Source: Jannaschia donghaensis
Lineage (GTDB): Bacteria; Pseudomonadota; Alphaproteobacteria; Rhodobacterales; Rhodobacteraceae
Direction: 5' to 3'
DNA: 64,000 nt
Assembly (NCBI RefSeq): GCF_001403795.1
Contig: NZ_CXSU01000012.1
Coordinates: 706,838 to 770,837 of the forward strand
Positions within the stretch are counted from its first letter, which is position 1; each line of letters opens with the position of its first letter. The notes beneath the pieces are model-generated. The model searched no databases. It was not told the DNA's origin and was given only the letters and a program-made list of their open reading frames with translations. Shown here in pieces: positions 29,301-36,528 of the stretch. The position numbers were made by a program, and so were the translations under genes.

Positions 29301-30931
29301 TCTTCGGTCAGGACGATGACGACATCATCGACGGCGGAGCGGGCAACGACACGATCGACGGCGGCATCGACGAGGATACGATCTTCGGCGGGGCCGGCAA
29401 CGACTCGATCGATGGCGGGGCCGGCGACGATGTGATCGACGGCGGCCCGGGCCAGGACACGCTGAATGGCGGGGCCGGGAACGATAGCATCTCGGGCAAT
29501 GCTGACGACGACCTGATCACCGGCGGGACCGGCAACGACACCATTTCGGGCGGTGGCGGCAACGACACCGTCGATGGCGGGGACGGCGACGACAGCATCA
29601 CCGGGTCCGGCAACGACGACCTGATCGAGGGGGGTGCCGGCAATGACATCATCCGCGGTGATGGCGGGTCCGATACCATCGACGGTGGCGACGGCGACGA
29701 CCGCATCCTGGGCGGCAAGGGCGACGATTCCCTGTCCGGCGGCGCGGACAACGACACCATTCGCGGTGGCGACGGGACCGACACGATCGACGGCGGCGAT
29801 GGCGACGACCTGTTGGAAGGCGGGCGCGACAATGACCTGATTTCGGGCGGTGAGGGCGACGACACCCTGCGCGGGAACGGGGGCGACGATACGCTGGATG
29901 GCGGGGCGGGCGACGATTCAGTTTCCGGATCGGCAAATGACGACCTTCTGTTCGGCGGTGACGACAACGACACCGTGACCGGATCGGGCGGCAACGACAC
30001 GCTGGACGGCGGGGCCGGCGATGACGAAGTGCGCGGCGGCAAGGGCGAGGATGTCGTGTCCGGCGGCGACGGGGCCGACACGGTCACCGGCGGTGACGGT
30101 AACGACACGCTGACCGGCGGTGACGGCCCCGACATGATCGACGGGGGCGACGACCGCGACCTGATCATCGGTGCCACCACCGGCGATATGATCGACGGCG
30201 GATCGGGCGGAGACGATTTCGACACGCTGGACCTAACCGGGTCGGACGTGGCGTTCATCACCTATACGTCCGACGACGGCGAAGACGGGATCATCACGTT
30301 CCGCGACGATACCACCGCCAAGTTCGAGGATATCGAGGCTGTCGTGCCCTGTTTCACGCCGGGCACGCTGATCGCGACGCCGAAGGGCGAGGTCGCGGTG
30401 GAAACGCTGCAGGCCGGCGACCGGGTCATCACCCGCGACAACGGTATCCAGGTCGTGCGCTGGACCGGCAAGCGCGACATGACCGCAGCGGACCTTTCGG
30501 AGAACGGGGCCTTGCGGGCTGTGATGATCCGCCAGGGGGCCCTGGGCCACGGCCTGCCGGAGCGCGACATGGTCGTGTCGCCGCAGCACCGCGTCCTGAT
30601 CGCGAACGACGAAACCATGCTCTATTTCGACGAGCGGGAGGTTCTGGTTGCGGCCAAGCACCTGGTCGGTCGACCCGGCGTGGAGCGGATGGAGGCGGTC
30701 GACGTCACCTATGTCCACATCATGTTCGACAACCATGAGGTCATCCTGTCGGACGGCGCGTGGACCGAAAGCTTCCAGCCGGGCGATCACTCGCTCAAGG
30801 GTCTGGGCCGCGCGCAGCGCGAGGAGATCTTTGCGATCTTCCCCGAGTTGCGGGTTCAGGAAGGGCGCGAGGATTACACCGCCGCCCGCCGGATGCTGAA
30901 ACGTCAGGAAGCCGAACTGCTTCTGAGGTGA
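26384..30931 (+). CDS. large RTX-repeat protein with C-terminal Hint domain
   Basis: 1515 residues, very acidic, probably secreted. Residues 1-165 form a beta-rich N-terminal domain without repeats. At about 171 the header DGVVNGTDDGDLIDLSYVDA opens module 1, an array of GGxGxDxUx calcium-binding nonapeptides (about 207-660) interrupted by a non-repeat insert (343-488). Module 2 starts near 725 with DGVVDGEQTGEEMSLGYDDA and runs to about 1280. The Hint (hedgehog/intein-type) domain begins at Cys1323 in PCFTPGTLIATPKG and includes VVRWTGKRD, VSPQHRVLI and DNHEVILSDG. RTX proteins usually leave by type I secretion; no exporter genes are adjacent. The Hint Cys suggests self-cleavage, but no C-extein beyond a short tail is evident. 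AAGGAG precedes the ATG by 9 bases. Confidence 0.9.
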   Translation: MTTTNQTHIDFQDQSAGTIIDGQYSAQGVTISSVNADWSVDAHNPPMIFDTAHPTGGDDDLATDNLGNVLILSEDRDSSDPDDNARGGKFVFEFDEEVTVDSITLLDVEEGATIKLYDDEGCFIKQIHVKTANNGQKDVHIGVEGAKYMTIDLKGSGAVDNLKFTPPTAPDGVVNGTDDGDLIDLSYVDAQGDRIDANDALGVEGTTGDEDLVLAGDGDDTVYAGVGDDIVRGEGGDDRLSGGTGDDTIEGGTGDDSIYGGDGDDSISGGDGNDNIEGADGADNIDGGAGDDLIVGYDATSINTGDTSVHEDDGSDDTLTGGFGNDTILGGDGNDLIRGDDAFGGCPPAASEYFQTWSQDISNVVFYFDTDGDGAFDLQVKIDDFPDDGSGTFISNDLDDYYGQLSAFAASGGSVPEGATVLGVSIKGGTQPTQYFSVDGNSNGELPDAGPTNNTGPGNDAELSYGDFFASYDPTAGHGSGTMTFDDLLLGGDGDDTIFGDKGNDTIDGGDGADLLSGGDGDDIITGGNGQDTIDGGDGDDVLSGGRDDDSILGGDGDDTLRGNGGNDTLDGGAGDDSVSGSANDDLLLGGDGDDDVTGSGGNDTLDGGAGDDTLRGGKGDDVVEGGSGNDAISGGDGADTLSGGDDRDTFTNVTAGDVIDGGEGGDDFDTLDLTGANAAVEFDSDNAENGTIFFLDDAGDRTGETATFINIENVVGAVDEILPDGVVDGEQTGEEMSLGYDDANAPTDGGGDLITDDGDVIRGNGGDDTIDGAGGDDTIFGGTGNDSVDGSDGDDMVFGDDGDDTLSGGDGDDTVDGGADDDSIDGGLGRDSILGGDGDDTITSGPRGASDLGYPGIFAPDADPEDDRDFVDGGAGDDVISTGDDRDTVIGGTGNDRIDAGKDADLVTGDDGNDFIVGGEGSDTIDGGTGNDTIYGGLDPSFPDAINIPDDTDLVPDNGRDVIDGGDGDDLIFGQDDDDIIDGGAGNDTIDGGIDEDTIFGGAGNDSIDGGAGDDVIDGGPGQDTLNGGAGNDSISGNADDDLITGGTGNDTISGGGGNDTVDGGDGDDSITGSGNDDLIEGGAGNDIIRGDGGSDTIDGGDGDDRILGGKGDDSLSGGADNDTIRGGDGTDTIDGGDGDDLLEGGRDNDLISGGEGDDTLRGNGGDDTLDGGAGDDSVSGSANDDLLFGGDDNDTVTGSGGNDTLDGGAGDDEVRGGKGEDVVSGGDGADTVTGGDGNDTLTGGDGPDMIDGGDDRDLIIGATTGDMIDGGSGGDDFDTLDLTGSDVAFITYTSDDGEDGIITFRDDTTAKFEDIEAVVPCFTPGTLIATPKGEVAVETLQAGDRVITRDNGIQVVRWTGKRDMTAADLSENGALRAVMIRQGALGHGLPERDMVVSPQHRVLIANDETMLYFDEREVLVAAKHLVGRPGVERMEAVDVTYVHIMFDNHEVILSDGAWTESFQPGDHSLKGLGRAQREEIFAIFPELRVQEGREDYTAARRMLKRQEAELLLR
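28050..28520 (+). repeat. RTX module copy A (internal duplication)
   Basis: Encodes GDDTLRGNGGNDTLDGGAGD, then DDSVSGSANDDLLLGGDGDD, through DGGEGGDDFDTLDLTG to FINIENVVGA. The same order of segments recurs at 29855-30345. Similarity extends beyond the generic nonapeptide motif into the non-repeat tail, so this is a true duplicated unit about 1.8 kb apart. Confidence 0.75.
29855..30345 (+). repeat. RTX module copy B (internal duplication)
   Basis: Encodes GDDTLRGNGGDDTLDGGAGD, then DDSVSGSANDDLLFGGDDND, through DGGSGGDDFDTLDLTG to KFEDIEAVV. It corresponds to copy A at 28050-28520, but its end joins the Hint domain, whereas copy A is followed by a second module header. Confidence 0.75.
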
Positions 30932-30947
30932 CGGATTGACGGAGGCA

Positions 30948-30963
30948 TCGCCCCGCGGGGCGA
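30948..30963. terminator. GC palindrome after the RTX-Hint gene
   Basis: Perfect 16-base self-complementary sequence TCGCCCCGCGGGGCGA 17 bases after the stop codon. It could fold as a short-loop hairpin, but there is no T tract, so termination is only possible, not clear. Confidence 0.4.
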
Positions 30964-31064
30964 CAGTCGATGCGACGGGGTGGGGAATTCTCTGCCCCGT
31001 TAGCGTTTGTGGCGGTTGGATTTTATGCTAACTGCCCAACAGGAAAATACGTACGGGGAACACA

Positions 31065-31496
31065 ATGCGGCGTCTGCACTTCTACATCATGGGTCTGATC
31101 TCTCTGGCGTTCGGCGTCATCGGGATGGCCGAATACGTGATGGTCTCCTACGGGTTGCAGCTTGGCTGGCTCGACGGATACCCGGCCGATCAGTTGGAGT
31201 GGCTGGGCAGCCTTCCCAACTGGGTTCACGGGGTGTGGGGGGCACAGGCGACGCTGGCCCTGGTGGGAGCGCTTTGCCTGCTGGCGCATCTGCGGCCTGC
31301 GGTCTGGATGCTGTTCTTCTCGTTCCTGACGCTGGTCGTGCTGATCGTCTGGGCGGCCGCTGTTGCCACGCCGTCGATCCTGGCGCTGACCGGGGATGAG
31401 ACGACGACCTGGATCATCATGGGTCTGACGGCCTTGCTCAGCCTGCTGATCTATCTTTATGCGCGGCAGGAAAAGCGGACCGGCGAAGTCCTCTGA
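31065..31496 (+). CDS. four-helix membrane protein, unknown function
   Basis: 143 residues with four hydrophobic segments: YIMGLISLAFGVIGMAEYVM, a second near WGAQATLALVGALCLLAHL, a third in FFSFLTLVVLIVWAAAVA and a fourth in WIIMGLTALLSLLIYLYA. The C-terminus is short and basic/acidic. No motif recognised. An AT-rich stretch with ATTTTATGCTAAC lies upstream and may include the promoter. Monocistronic or followed by the FbpC-type ATPase 60 bases downstream. Confidence 0.75.
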   Translation: MRRLHFYIMGLISLAFGVIGMAEYVMVSYGLQLGWLDGYPADQLEWLGSLPNWVHGVWGAQATLALVGALCLLAHLRPAVWMLFFSFLTLVVLIVWAAAVATPSILALTGDETTTWIIMGLTALLSLLIYLYARQEKRTGEVL

Positions 31497-31556
31497 TCCG
31501 CTTTACCGTGCCGCGTCGCGCTGTTACCGAAGCCTGACCAAAAGACTAGGGGTTCG

Positions 31557-32633
31557 ATGGCACCGCTTCTGCACGCCGAGGGACTCGTCCGCCATTTGGG
31601 CGGGCGCGACGTCGTCGACGACATTTCGCTTTCGGTTCCTGCGGGGCAGGTGACCTGCCTTCTGGGCCCTTCGGGTTGTGGCAAGTCGACGACGTTGCGC
31701 ATCATCGCCGGCGTGGATCGGCAGGATGCGGGAATCGTGTCGCTGAATGGTGCGGTGGTGTCCGACGATCGGCGTCACGTGCCGGCCGAACGGCGCGGCA
31801 TCGGCCTCATGTTCCAGGATTTCGCGCTGTTTCCGCATCTGACGGTCGCGCAGAACATCGGCTTTGGCCTTCCCAAAGGGGACGCTGCTGCGGCCCGGGT
31901 GCTGGATCTGCTGTCGCGGGTGGATCTTGCGGGGTACGGCGCGAAACATCCGCATGAGCTTTCGGGTGGGGAGCAGCAACGTGTGGCGCTGGCCCGCGCG
32001 CTGGCCCCCCGGCCCAAGATCATGCTGATGGATGAGCCGTTTTCCGGCCTCGACAACAGATTGCGCGACGAGATCCGCGACGCGACGCTGAGCGTTCTCA
32101 AGCAAGAGGGGACGGCCGTTCTGCTGGTCACGCATGAGCCGGACGAGGCGATGCGGATGGCCGATGAGATCGCGCTGATGCGTGACGGGCGGATCGTGCA
32201 ACAGGCCGCGCCCTATAACATCTATAACGCGCCCGTTGACCGCGAAGCGGCGGCGTTCTTCAGTGATATCAATACGCTGCGTGGCGACGTTCATGGTGCG
32301 TTGACCGAAACGCCGTTCGGTCAGTTCCTTGCCCCCGGCCAGACGGAGGGCGCGCAAGTGGATATCGTGTTCCGTCCGCAGCATGTCCGCATCGATTTCG
32401 ACCGCGCGGGGCATGGGCCGCGACCAACCGCCGCCGAAGGCACGCCGGCGCGGGGTACGGTTCTGCGCGCACGGTTCATGGGCAAGGAAAGTCTGGTCGA
32501 GTTCCTGATGGATGATGGGACGAGTCGCGTGACGGCGACGGTGCCCGCGGTTTTCCTGCCCAAGCCGGGAACGGTGCTGTGGTTGTCGATCCGGCGGGAC
32601 AGGTGTTTCGTGTTTCCCTGCACGCCAACCTGA
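31557..32633 (+). CDS. ABC transporter ATP-binding protein, FbpC/PotA-like
   Basis: 358 residues. Walker A is GPSGCGKST, the Q-loop is in GLMFQDFALFPHLTVAQNIG, the signature is LSGGEQQRVALARAL, Walker B is IMLMDEPFSGLD and the switch is VLLVTHEPDEAM. A C-terminal TOBE-like regulatory domain (about 240-358) with FRPQHVRIDF fits ferric-iron (FbpC) importers. No permease or binding protein is adjacent; the FbpA-type protein at 14030 may be its partner. Substrate assignment is inferred. Confidence 0.85.
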   Translation: MAPLLHAEGLVRHLGGRDVVDDISLSVPAGQVTCLLGPSGCGKSTTLRIIAGVDRQDAGIVSLNGAVVSDDRRHVPAERRGIGLMFQDFALFPHLTVAQNIGFGLPKGDAAAARVLDLLSRVDLAGYGAKHPHELSGGEQQRVALARALAPRPKIMLMDEPFSGLDNRLRDEIRDATLSVLKQEGTAVLLVTHEPDEAMRMADEIALMRDGRIVQQAAPYNIYNAPVDREAAAFFSDINTLRGDVHGALTETPFGQFLAPGQTEGAQVDIVFRPQHVRIDFDRAGHGPRPTAAEGTPARGTVLRARFMGKESLVEFLMDDGTSRVTATVPAVFLPKPGTVLWLSIRRDRCFVFPCTPT

Positions 32634-32650
32634 CCGGCGAACAACGGACG

Positions 32651-32687
32651 TGCGAAAACCGCCCCGGGGCGCAGGGCGGTCTTCGCA
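32651..32687. terminator. hairpin between convergent ABC ATPase and DUF882 genes
   Basis: Inverted repeat 32651-32664 / 32674-32687 with 13 of 14 positions paired (one A-C mismatch), 9-base loop. It lies between two convergent stop codons and could stop transcription in both directions. No strong T tract. Confidence 0.5.
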
Positions 32688-32706
32688 TTAGCCGAAAATC
32701 AGCGGA

Positions 32707-33276
32707 TCAGCGACCCCAGACGCGGGTATTGCCGCAGTCGACATGGACGAAGTTCGACCCCGAATAGCGACCGACACCACCCGCGCCGCAGCTGGCCGCC
32801 GCGCGCGACACCTGGCTGACCGACCGGGACGACAAGCGCACATCGGCAGCCTGACCTTCGAGATGCAGCGAATATTTCGCCACGCCGGACGACCGGCGGC
32901 GCAGCATCGCGTTCGTTGCGGGCGAGCGGTAGCCCGACAGCAACAGGAACGGTTCGCGCGCATCGACCAGACGGTGCGTCGCGGCAATGATGTCGATGGT
33001 GCGATTGTCGATGGCCTTCGTTTCGTTGCGACGCCAGTCGCGGAAGAAGAAGTTCACCTCCGCCAGGGCTTCGCGGACGTAGTTGCCCTCGATCCAATAG
33101 ACGGTTTCCATGCTCTCGCCGGTGCGAGCGTTGTGCATCTTGATGCGGCGAATATCACCACCGCCACGCAAGAAACCCGCTGCATTGGAATATGTAGGTG
33201 CTGCTGCGACTGCGGTGGCCGCGAAGGCCCCCAGAAGGCCGCGTCGCGTCATCGACGCCGAAGCGCCCTTGGTCAT
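32707..33276 (-). CDS. DUF882/YcbK-like murein peptidase (M15 fold), Tat-exported
   Basis: 189 residues. A twin-arginine signal is visible (TRRGLLGAFAATAVAAAPTY). The periplasmic domain has ILSGYRSPATN-type sequence (LLSGYRSPATNAMLRRRSSG), SLHLEGQAADVRL with the metal-binding His and Asp, and NFVHVDCGNTRVWG with a further His, the M15-like pattern of MepM-independent YcbK proteins. Likely trims peptidoglycan cross-links. ATG 33276 is chosen; GTG 33288 and TTG 33300 are in-frame alternatives. Confidence 0.85.
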   Translation of the reverse strand: MTKGASASMTRRGLLGAFAATAVAAAPTYSNAAGFLRGGGDIRRIKMHNARTGESMETVYWIEGNYVREALAEVNFFFRDWRRNETKAIDNRTIDIIAATHRLVDAREPFLLLSGYRSPATNAMLRRRSSGVAKYSLHLEGQAADVRLSSRSVSQVSRAAASCGAGGVGRYSGSNFVHVDCGNTRVWGR

Positions 33277-33559
33277 GTCTGTATTCACGTTATGCCCCAA
33301 TTTGTTTGGACCGTCTTCGCGGCCTCAGTTGCCTCATCCCCATGTGACTTCAAATCTTTGTCACAAATGGGGCGATTCCCTAAGGATTGAATTCCTGATT
33401 TGCACCAATCAGCAAAATCTCGCGCATCGAACGAAAGTGATGGAACCGTGTCGGTTGTGTTGCACTCCGGTCTAAAGCCAGGACCTTTGCAAAACGTGAA
33501 TGGACAGCGTGTTTTAACGCGGTAGCCTTGATGTGACTACCAATTTTCCGGATCTTCCC

Positions 33560-35134
33560 ATGTTCTTGCGTCAGACGTCCTTCGCGCTTGCCGCGCTTTT
33601 TGTCTTGTCGGGGCCTGCGTTTACCGCGCCGTTGGTTACGCCCTTGCAACAGGCGGTCGCTCAGGCGGCGTCCGAGGATGAGGCGATCGCGGCTTTCTAC
33701 CGGGCGCGCGATTTCGCGCCGGTCTGGATGGGCGAGGGAGCGGAGCATCGCCGTGCCGCGTTCCTTTGGGCGCTGGATCAGGCCGACGATCATGGGCTGC
33801 CGACCGCCCGCTACGATGCTGCGACGATCCGTGCCGATTTCGGGGCGGCGCGAACGGCGGCCACGCGCGGCGCTCTGGAAGTGGCGATGACCAAACGGTT
33901 CCTGCGATACGCGCAGGACGTCAGCTCGGGCATCCTCGATCCGCGCAAGGTCGACCGGACAATTGTCTTGGATGTCCCCAAGCGCGACTGGCTGGAGCAG
34001 ATGACCGCCTTCACGGACGGCGACCCCTATGCCTTTGTGCAAGGTCTGTGGCCGACGTCGCCGAATTACACGCGCCTGCTGCGCGAAAAGCTGCGGCTGG
34101 AGGAGATGCAGCGGGCGGGCGGCTGGGGCGCGACCGTATCCGGTGGAACGCTGGTGCGCGGATCCGACGGAGAAGGCGTCGTCGATCTGCGCAATCGCTT
34201 GATTCGCATGGGCTATCTGCGCCGGTCTGCCGTATCCGCCTTTGACGCGGAGATGGAGGCGGCCGTGCGCGCCTTCCAGATCGACCATGGCCTGACCCCC
34301 GACGGCCAAGCGGGCGGCGCGACGATGACCGCGATCAACGTGTCGCTGGACGACCGGATGGGTCAGATCCTGGTGGGGCTGGAACGCCAGCGCTGGATGA
34401 ACAAGCCGTTGGAGCCGCGCCACGTTCTGGTGAACCTGGCCGAGCAGCACGCCTATGTCTACGACGATGGCAAGGTAACGTTCGATACCGTGGTCGTGGT
34501 CGGGGCCGACACGCCCGACCGTCGCACACCGGAGTTCAGCGACACGATGACCCACATGGTCATCAACCCGTATTGGCACGTCCCCCGGTCGATCACGGTC
34601 AACGAATACCTGCCCGCCCTGCGCCGGGGCGGCGCGCGGCATCTGGAAGTCTATTCGCGCAACGGCCGGGTGAACCGCAACCGCATCAACTTCGCCAATT
34701 ACACTGCGCGTAACTTCCCGTTCTCGCTCAAGCAGCCGCCGGGCCCGCGCAACGCGCTTGGGCGGGTGAAGTTCATGTTCCCGAACCAATACAACATCTA
34801 TCTGCACGACACGCCCAGCCGGAACCTGTTTGCCCGCGACCTGCGCACGTTCAGCCACGGCTGCGTCCGCGTGGGCAAACCTTTGGAACTGGCCTATCAT
34901 CTGCTGGCACCGCAATCCGACGACCCCAAAGGTCTGTTTACCGGGTATCTGCGCACGGGTCGCGAAAGTCGCGTGAACCTGGAGCAGCCGATCGGCGTGC
35001 ATATCGTCTATTGGTCCGCCTGGGTCACGCCGACCGGGCGTGTCAATTATCGCGGTGATCCATACGGGCGGGACGTGAAAGTCTTGCGCGCGTTGCAGGA
35101 TGCCGGGGTGGAATTGGACGCGTCGCGCAGTTAG
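33560..35134 (+). CDS. L,D-transpeptidase (YcbB/LdtD-like)
   Basis: Periplasmic enzyme forming 3-3 peptidoglycan cross-links or similar bonds. 524 residues from ATG 33560 with a signal peptide (FALAALFVLSGPAFTAP). A peptidoglycan-binding-1-like segment around GEGVVDLRNRLIRMGYL and FQIDHGLTPDGQA precedes the YkuD catalytic domain: INPYWHVPRSI, FMFPNQYNIYLHDTP and TFSHGCVRVGKP with the catalytic Cys. GTG 33533 in frame is an alternative start. Adjacent to the divergent DUF882 peptidase, suggesting a cell-wall pair. Confidence 0.9.
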   Translation: MFLRQTSFALAALFVLSGPAFTAPLVTPLQQAVAQAASEDEAIAAFYRARDFAPVWMGEGAEHRRAAFLWALDQADDHGLPTARYDAATIRADFGAARTAATRGALEVAMTKRFLRYAQDVSSGILDPRKVDRTIVLDVPKRDWLEQMTAFTDGDPYAFVQGLWPTSPNYTRLLREKLRLEEMQRAGGWGATVSGGTLVRGSDGEGVVDLRNRLIRMGYLRRSAVSAFDAEMEAAVRAFQIDHGLTPDGQAGGATMTAINVSLDDRMGQILVGLERQRWMNKPLEPRHVLVNLAEQHAYVYDDGKVTFDTVVVVGADTPDRRTPEFSDTMTHMVINPYWHVPRSITVNEYLPALRRGGARHLEVYSRNGRVNRNRINFANYTARNFPFSLKQPPGPRNALGRVKFMFPNQYNIYLHDTPSRNLFARDLRTFSHGCVRVGKPLELAYHLLAPQSDDPKGLFTGYLRTGRESRVNLEQPIGVHIVYWSAWVTPTGRVNYRGDPYGRDVKVLRALQDAGVELDASRS

Positions 35135-35171
35135 ATCGCCTGCGGAGGCGTCACGCCTTCGGAGGACCGGT

Positions 35172-36272
35172 ATGTTCACGCTCGATCAGATCGCCGCAAC
35201 GCTGGGCCGTCCCGTGCAAGGGGACGGGTCACTGACGTTCGATCGCGCGTCGGAGCCGGGGAGCGCGGGGCCAAATGACCTGGCCCTTGCTATGTCGCCG
35301 GCCTACGGCGATGCGCTGAGAACCGGGAAGGCGCGTGCCGCGATCCTTTGGGATGGGGCCGATTGGGAGTCCTTCGGTTTGTCGGGGGCCATCACCGTGC
35401 CGCGTGCGCGCCTGGCGATGGCCGCGATCACGGCGGCGTTGGACGACGGCCCGGACATGAATGTCGGCATCCATCCCACCGTCATCATCGGCGACGGTGC
35501 GGACATCGCCGAAGGGGTCAGCATCGGGCCCTATGCCGTGATCGGTGCCAATGTCGTCGTCGGGCGCGGGGCGCGCATTGCGGCGCATGTGACCATCGGG
35601 CGGCAGACCCGGCTGGGTGAAGACGCGCTGGTCCTGCAGGGCGTGCGCATCGGAAGCCACGTGCACATCGGCGACCGGTTCGTCGCCCAACCCGGTGCGA
35701 TCATCGGGGCCGACGGCTTCAGCTTTACCACCGAATTCGAGAACGGCGTGGAGCGGTCGCGCAAGACGCTGGGCGATCAGGGCGACCCCGTGCGCCAGCC
35801 CTGGGGTCGTATCCACTCGCTCGGCTCCGTCCGCATCGGCGATGATGTGGAGGTTGGGGCGAACACCACCATCGACAAGGGCACCATCGCGGACACGGTG
35901 ATCGGGCGCGGCACGAAGATCGATAACCTCGTGCATATCGGCCATAACAACCGCATTGGCGAAGACTGTCTGATCTGCGGGCAGGTCGGGCTGGCCGGCG
36001 GGTCGACCGTCGGTCACCAGGTCGTGCTGGGCGGCCAAGTCGGCGTCAGCGACAACATCACCATCGGCGATCACGTCGTCGCGGGCGGGGCCACCAAGAT
36101 CTTCACGCGGGTCCGCGCGGGCGAGGTCATTCTGGGCAACCCGGCGGTGAAGATGGAGACCGCACTGGCGATGCAGCGCGCGACCCGTCGTCTACCCCGC
36201 GCGCTGGAGGCATTGTCGGAGCTTCGCAAGACCGTCACGGGAAAGGGCCAGGGCACGCGCGATGACGGCTGA
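35172..36272 (+). CDS. lpxD: UDP-3-O-acyl-glucosamine N-acyltransferase
   Basis: Transfers a 3-hydroxyacyl chain from ACP to UDP-3-O-acyl-glucosamine in lipid A synthesis. 366 residues. The N-terminal uridine-binding domain (1-100) is followed by a left-handed beta-helix of hexapeptide repeats (GDGADIAEGVSIGPYAVIGA onward) and the catalytic His region IDNLVHIGHNNRIGED. GADGFSFTTEFENG is the substrate loop. GGAGGA precedes ATG 35172. It overlaps the ACP gene by 11 bases. Here lpxD stands apart from the usual bamA-fabZ-lpxA cluster, so it may be a second copy. Confidence 0.93.
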   Translation: MFTLDQIAATLGRPVQGDGSLTFDRASEPGSAGPNDLALAMSPAYGDALRTGKARAAILWDGADWESFGLSGAITVPRARLAMAAITAALDDGPDMNVGIHPTVIIGDGADIAEGVSIGPYAVIGANVVVGRGARIAAHVTIGRQTRLGEDALVLQGVRIGSHVHIGDRFVAQPGAIIGADGFSFTTEFENGVERSRKTLGDQGDPVRQPWGRIHSLGSVRIGDDVEVGANTTIDKGTIADTVIGRGTKIDNLVHIGHNNRIGEDCLICGQVGLAGGSTVGHQVVLGGQVGVSDNITIGDHVVAGGATKIFTRVRAGEVILGNPAVKMETALAMQRATRRLPRALEALSELRKTVTGKGQGTRDDG

Positions 36273-36528
36273 CATCAGAACACGGATCCACGAAATCGTG
36301 GCGGAACAGGCGATGATCGACGTCGCGGACGTGACCGACGCGTCGGTGCCCGCCGATCTGGGTGTGGATTCCATGGGTCTGGTCGAAGCGATTTTCGCAA
36401 TCGAGGAAGCCTTTGATATCCACGTCCCATTCAACGCCAATGCCCCCGACGCGCGCAACTTCGACTATTCGACCGTCGGCAGCATCGTCGCGGCGGTGGA
36501 ACGCCTGGTGGCCGAGCAACGCGGGTGA
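36262..36528 (+). CDS. acyl carrier protein (specialised, AcpXL-like)
   Basis: 88 residues with the phosphopantetheine attachment site GVDSMGL (Ser37). The sequence LGVDSMGLVEAIFAIEEAFD and the segment after it resemble AcpXL-type carriers of long-chain lipid A acyl groups more than housekeeping AcpP. It lies between lpxD and a ketosynthase with overlapping stops and starts, so a dedicated acyl supply for lipid A is a natural inference. Confidence 0.88.
   Translation: MTADIRTRIHEIVAEQAMIDVADVTDASVPADLGVDSMGLVEAIFAIEEAFDIHVPFNANAPDARNFDYSTVGSIVAAVERLVAEQRG

Noticed and set aside
29308..30261. Serine/proline-rich frames on the minus strand opposite the RTX gene (also 27973-28518 and 28603-28914)
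   Set aside because: The repeated PPSPPS pattern is the direct complement of the GGxGxDx repeat codons and has no independent start signals.
26384..30931. CRISPR-like periodic DNA repeats
   Set aside because: Periodicity is 27 bases in frame and encodes calcium-binding nonapeptides; repeats are degenerate and there are no spacers or cas genes.
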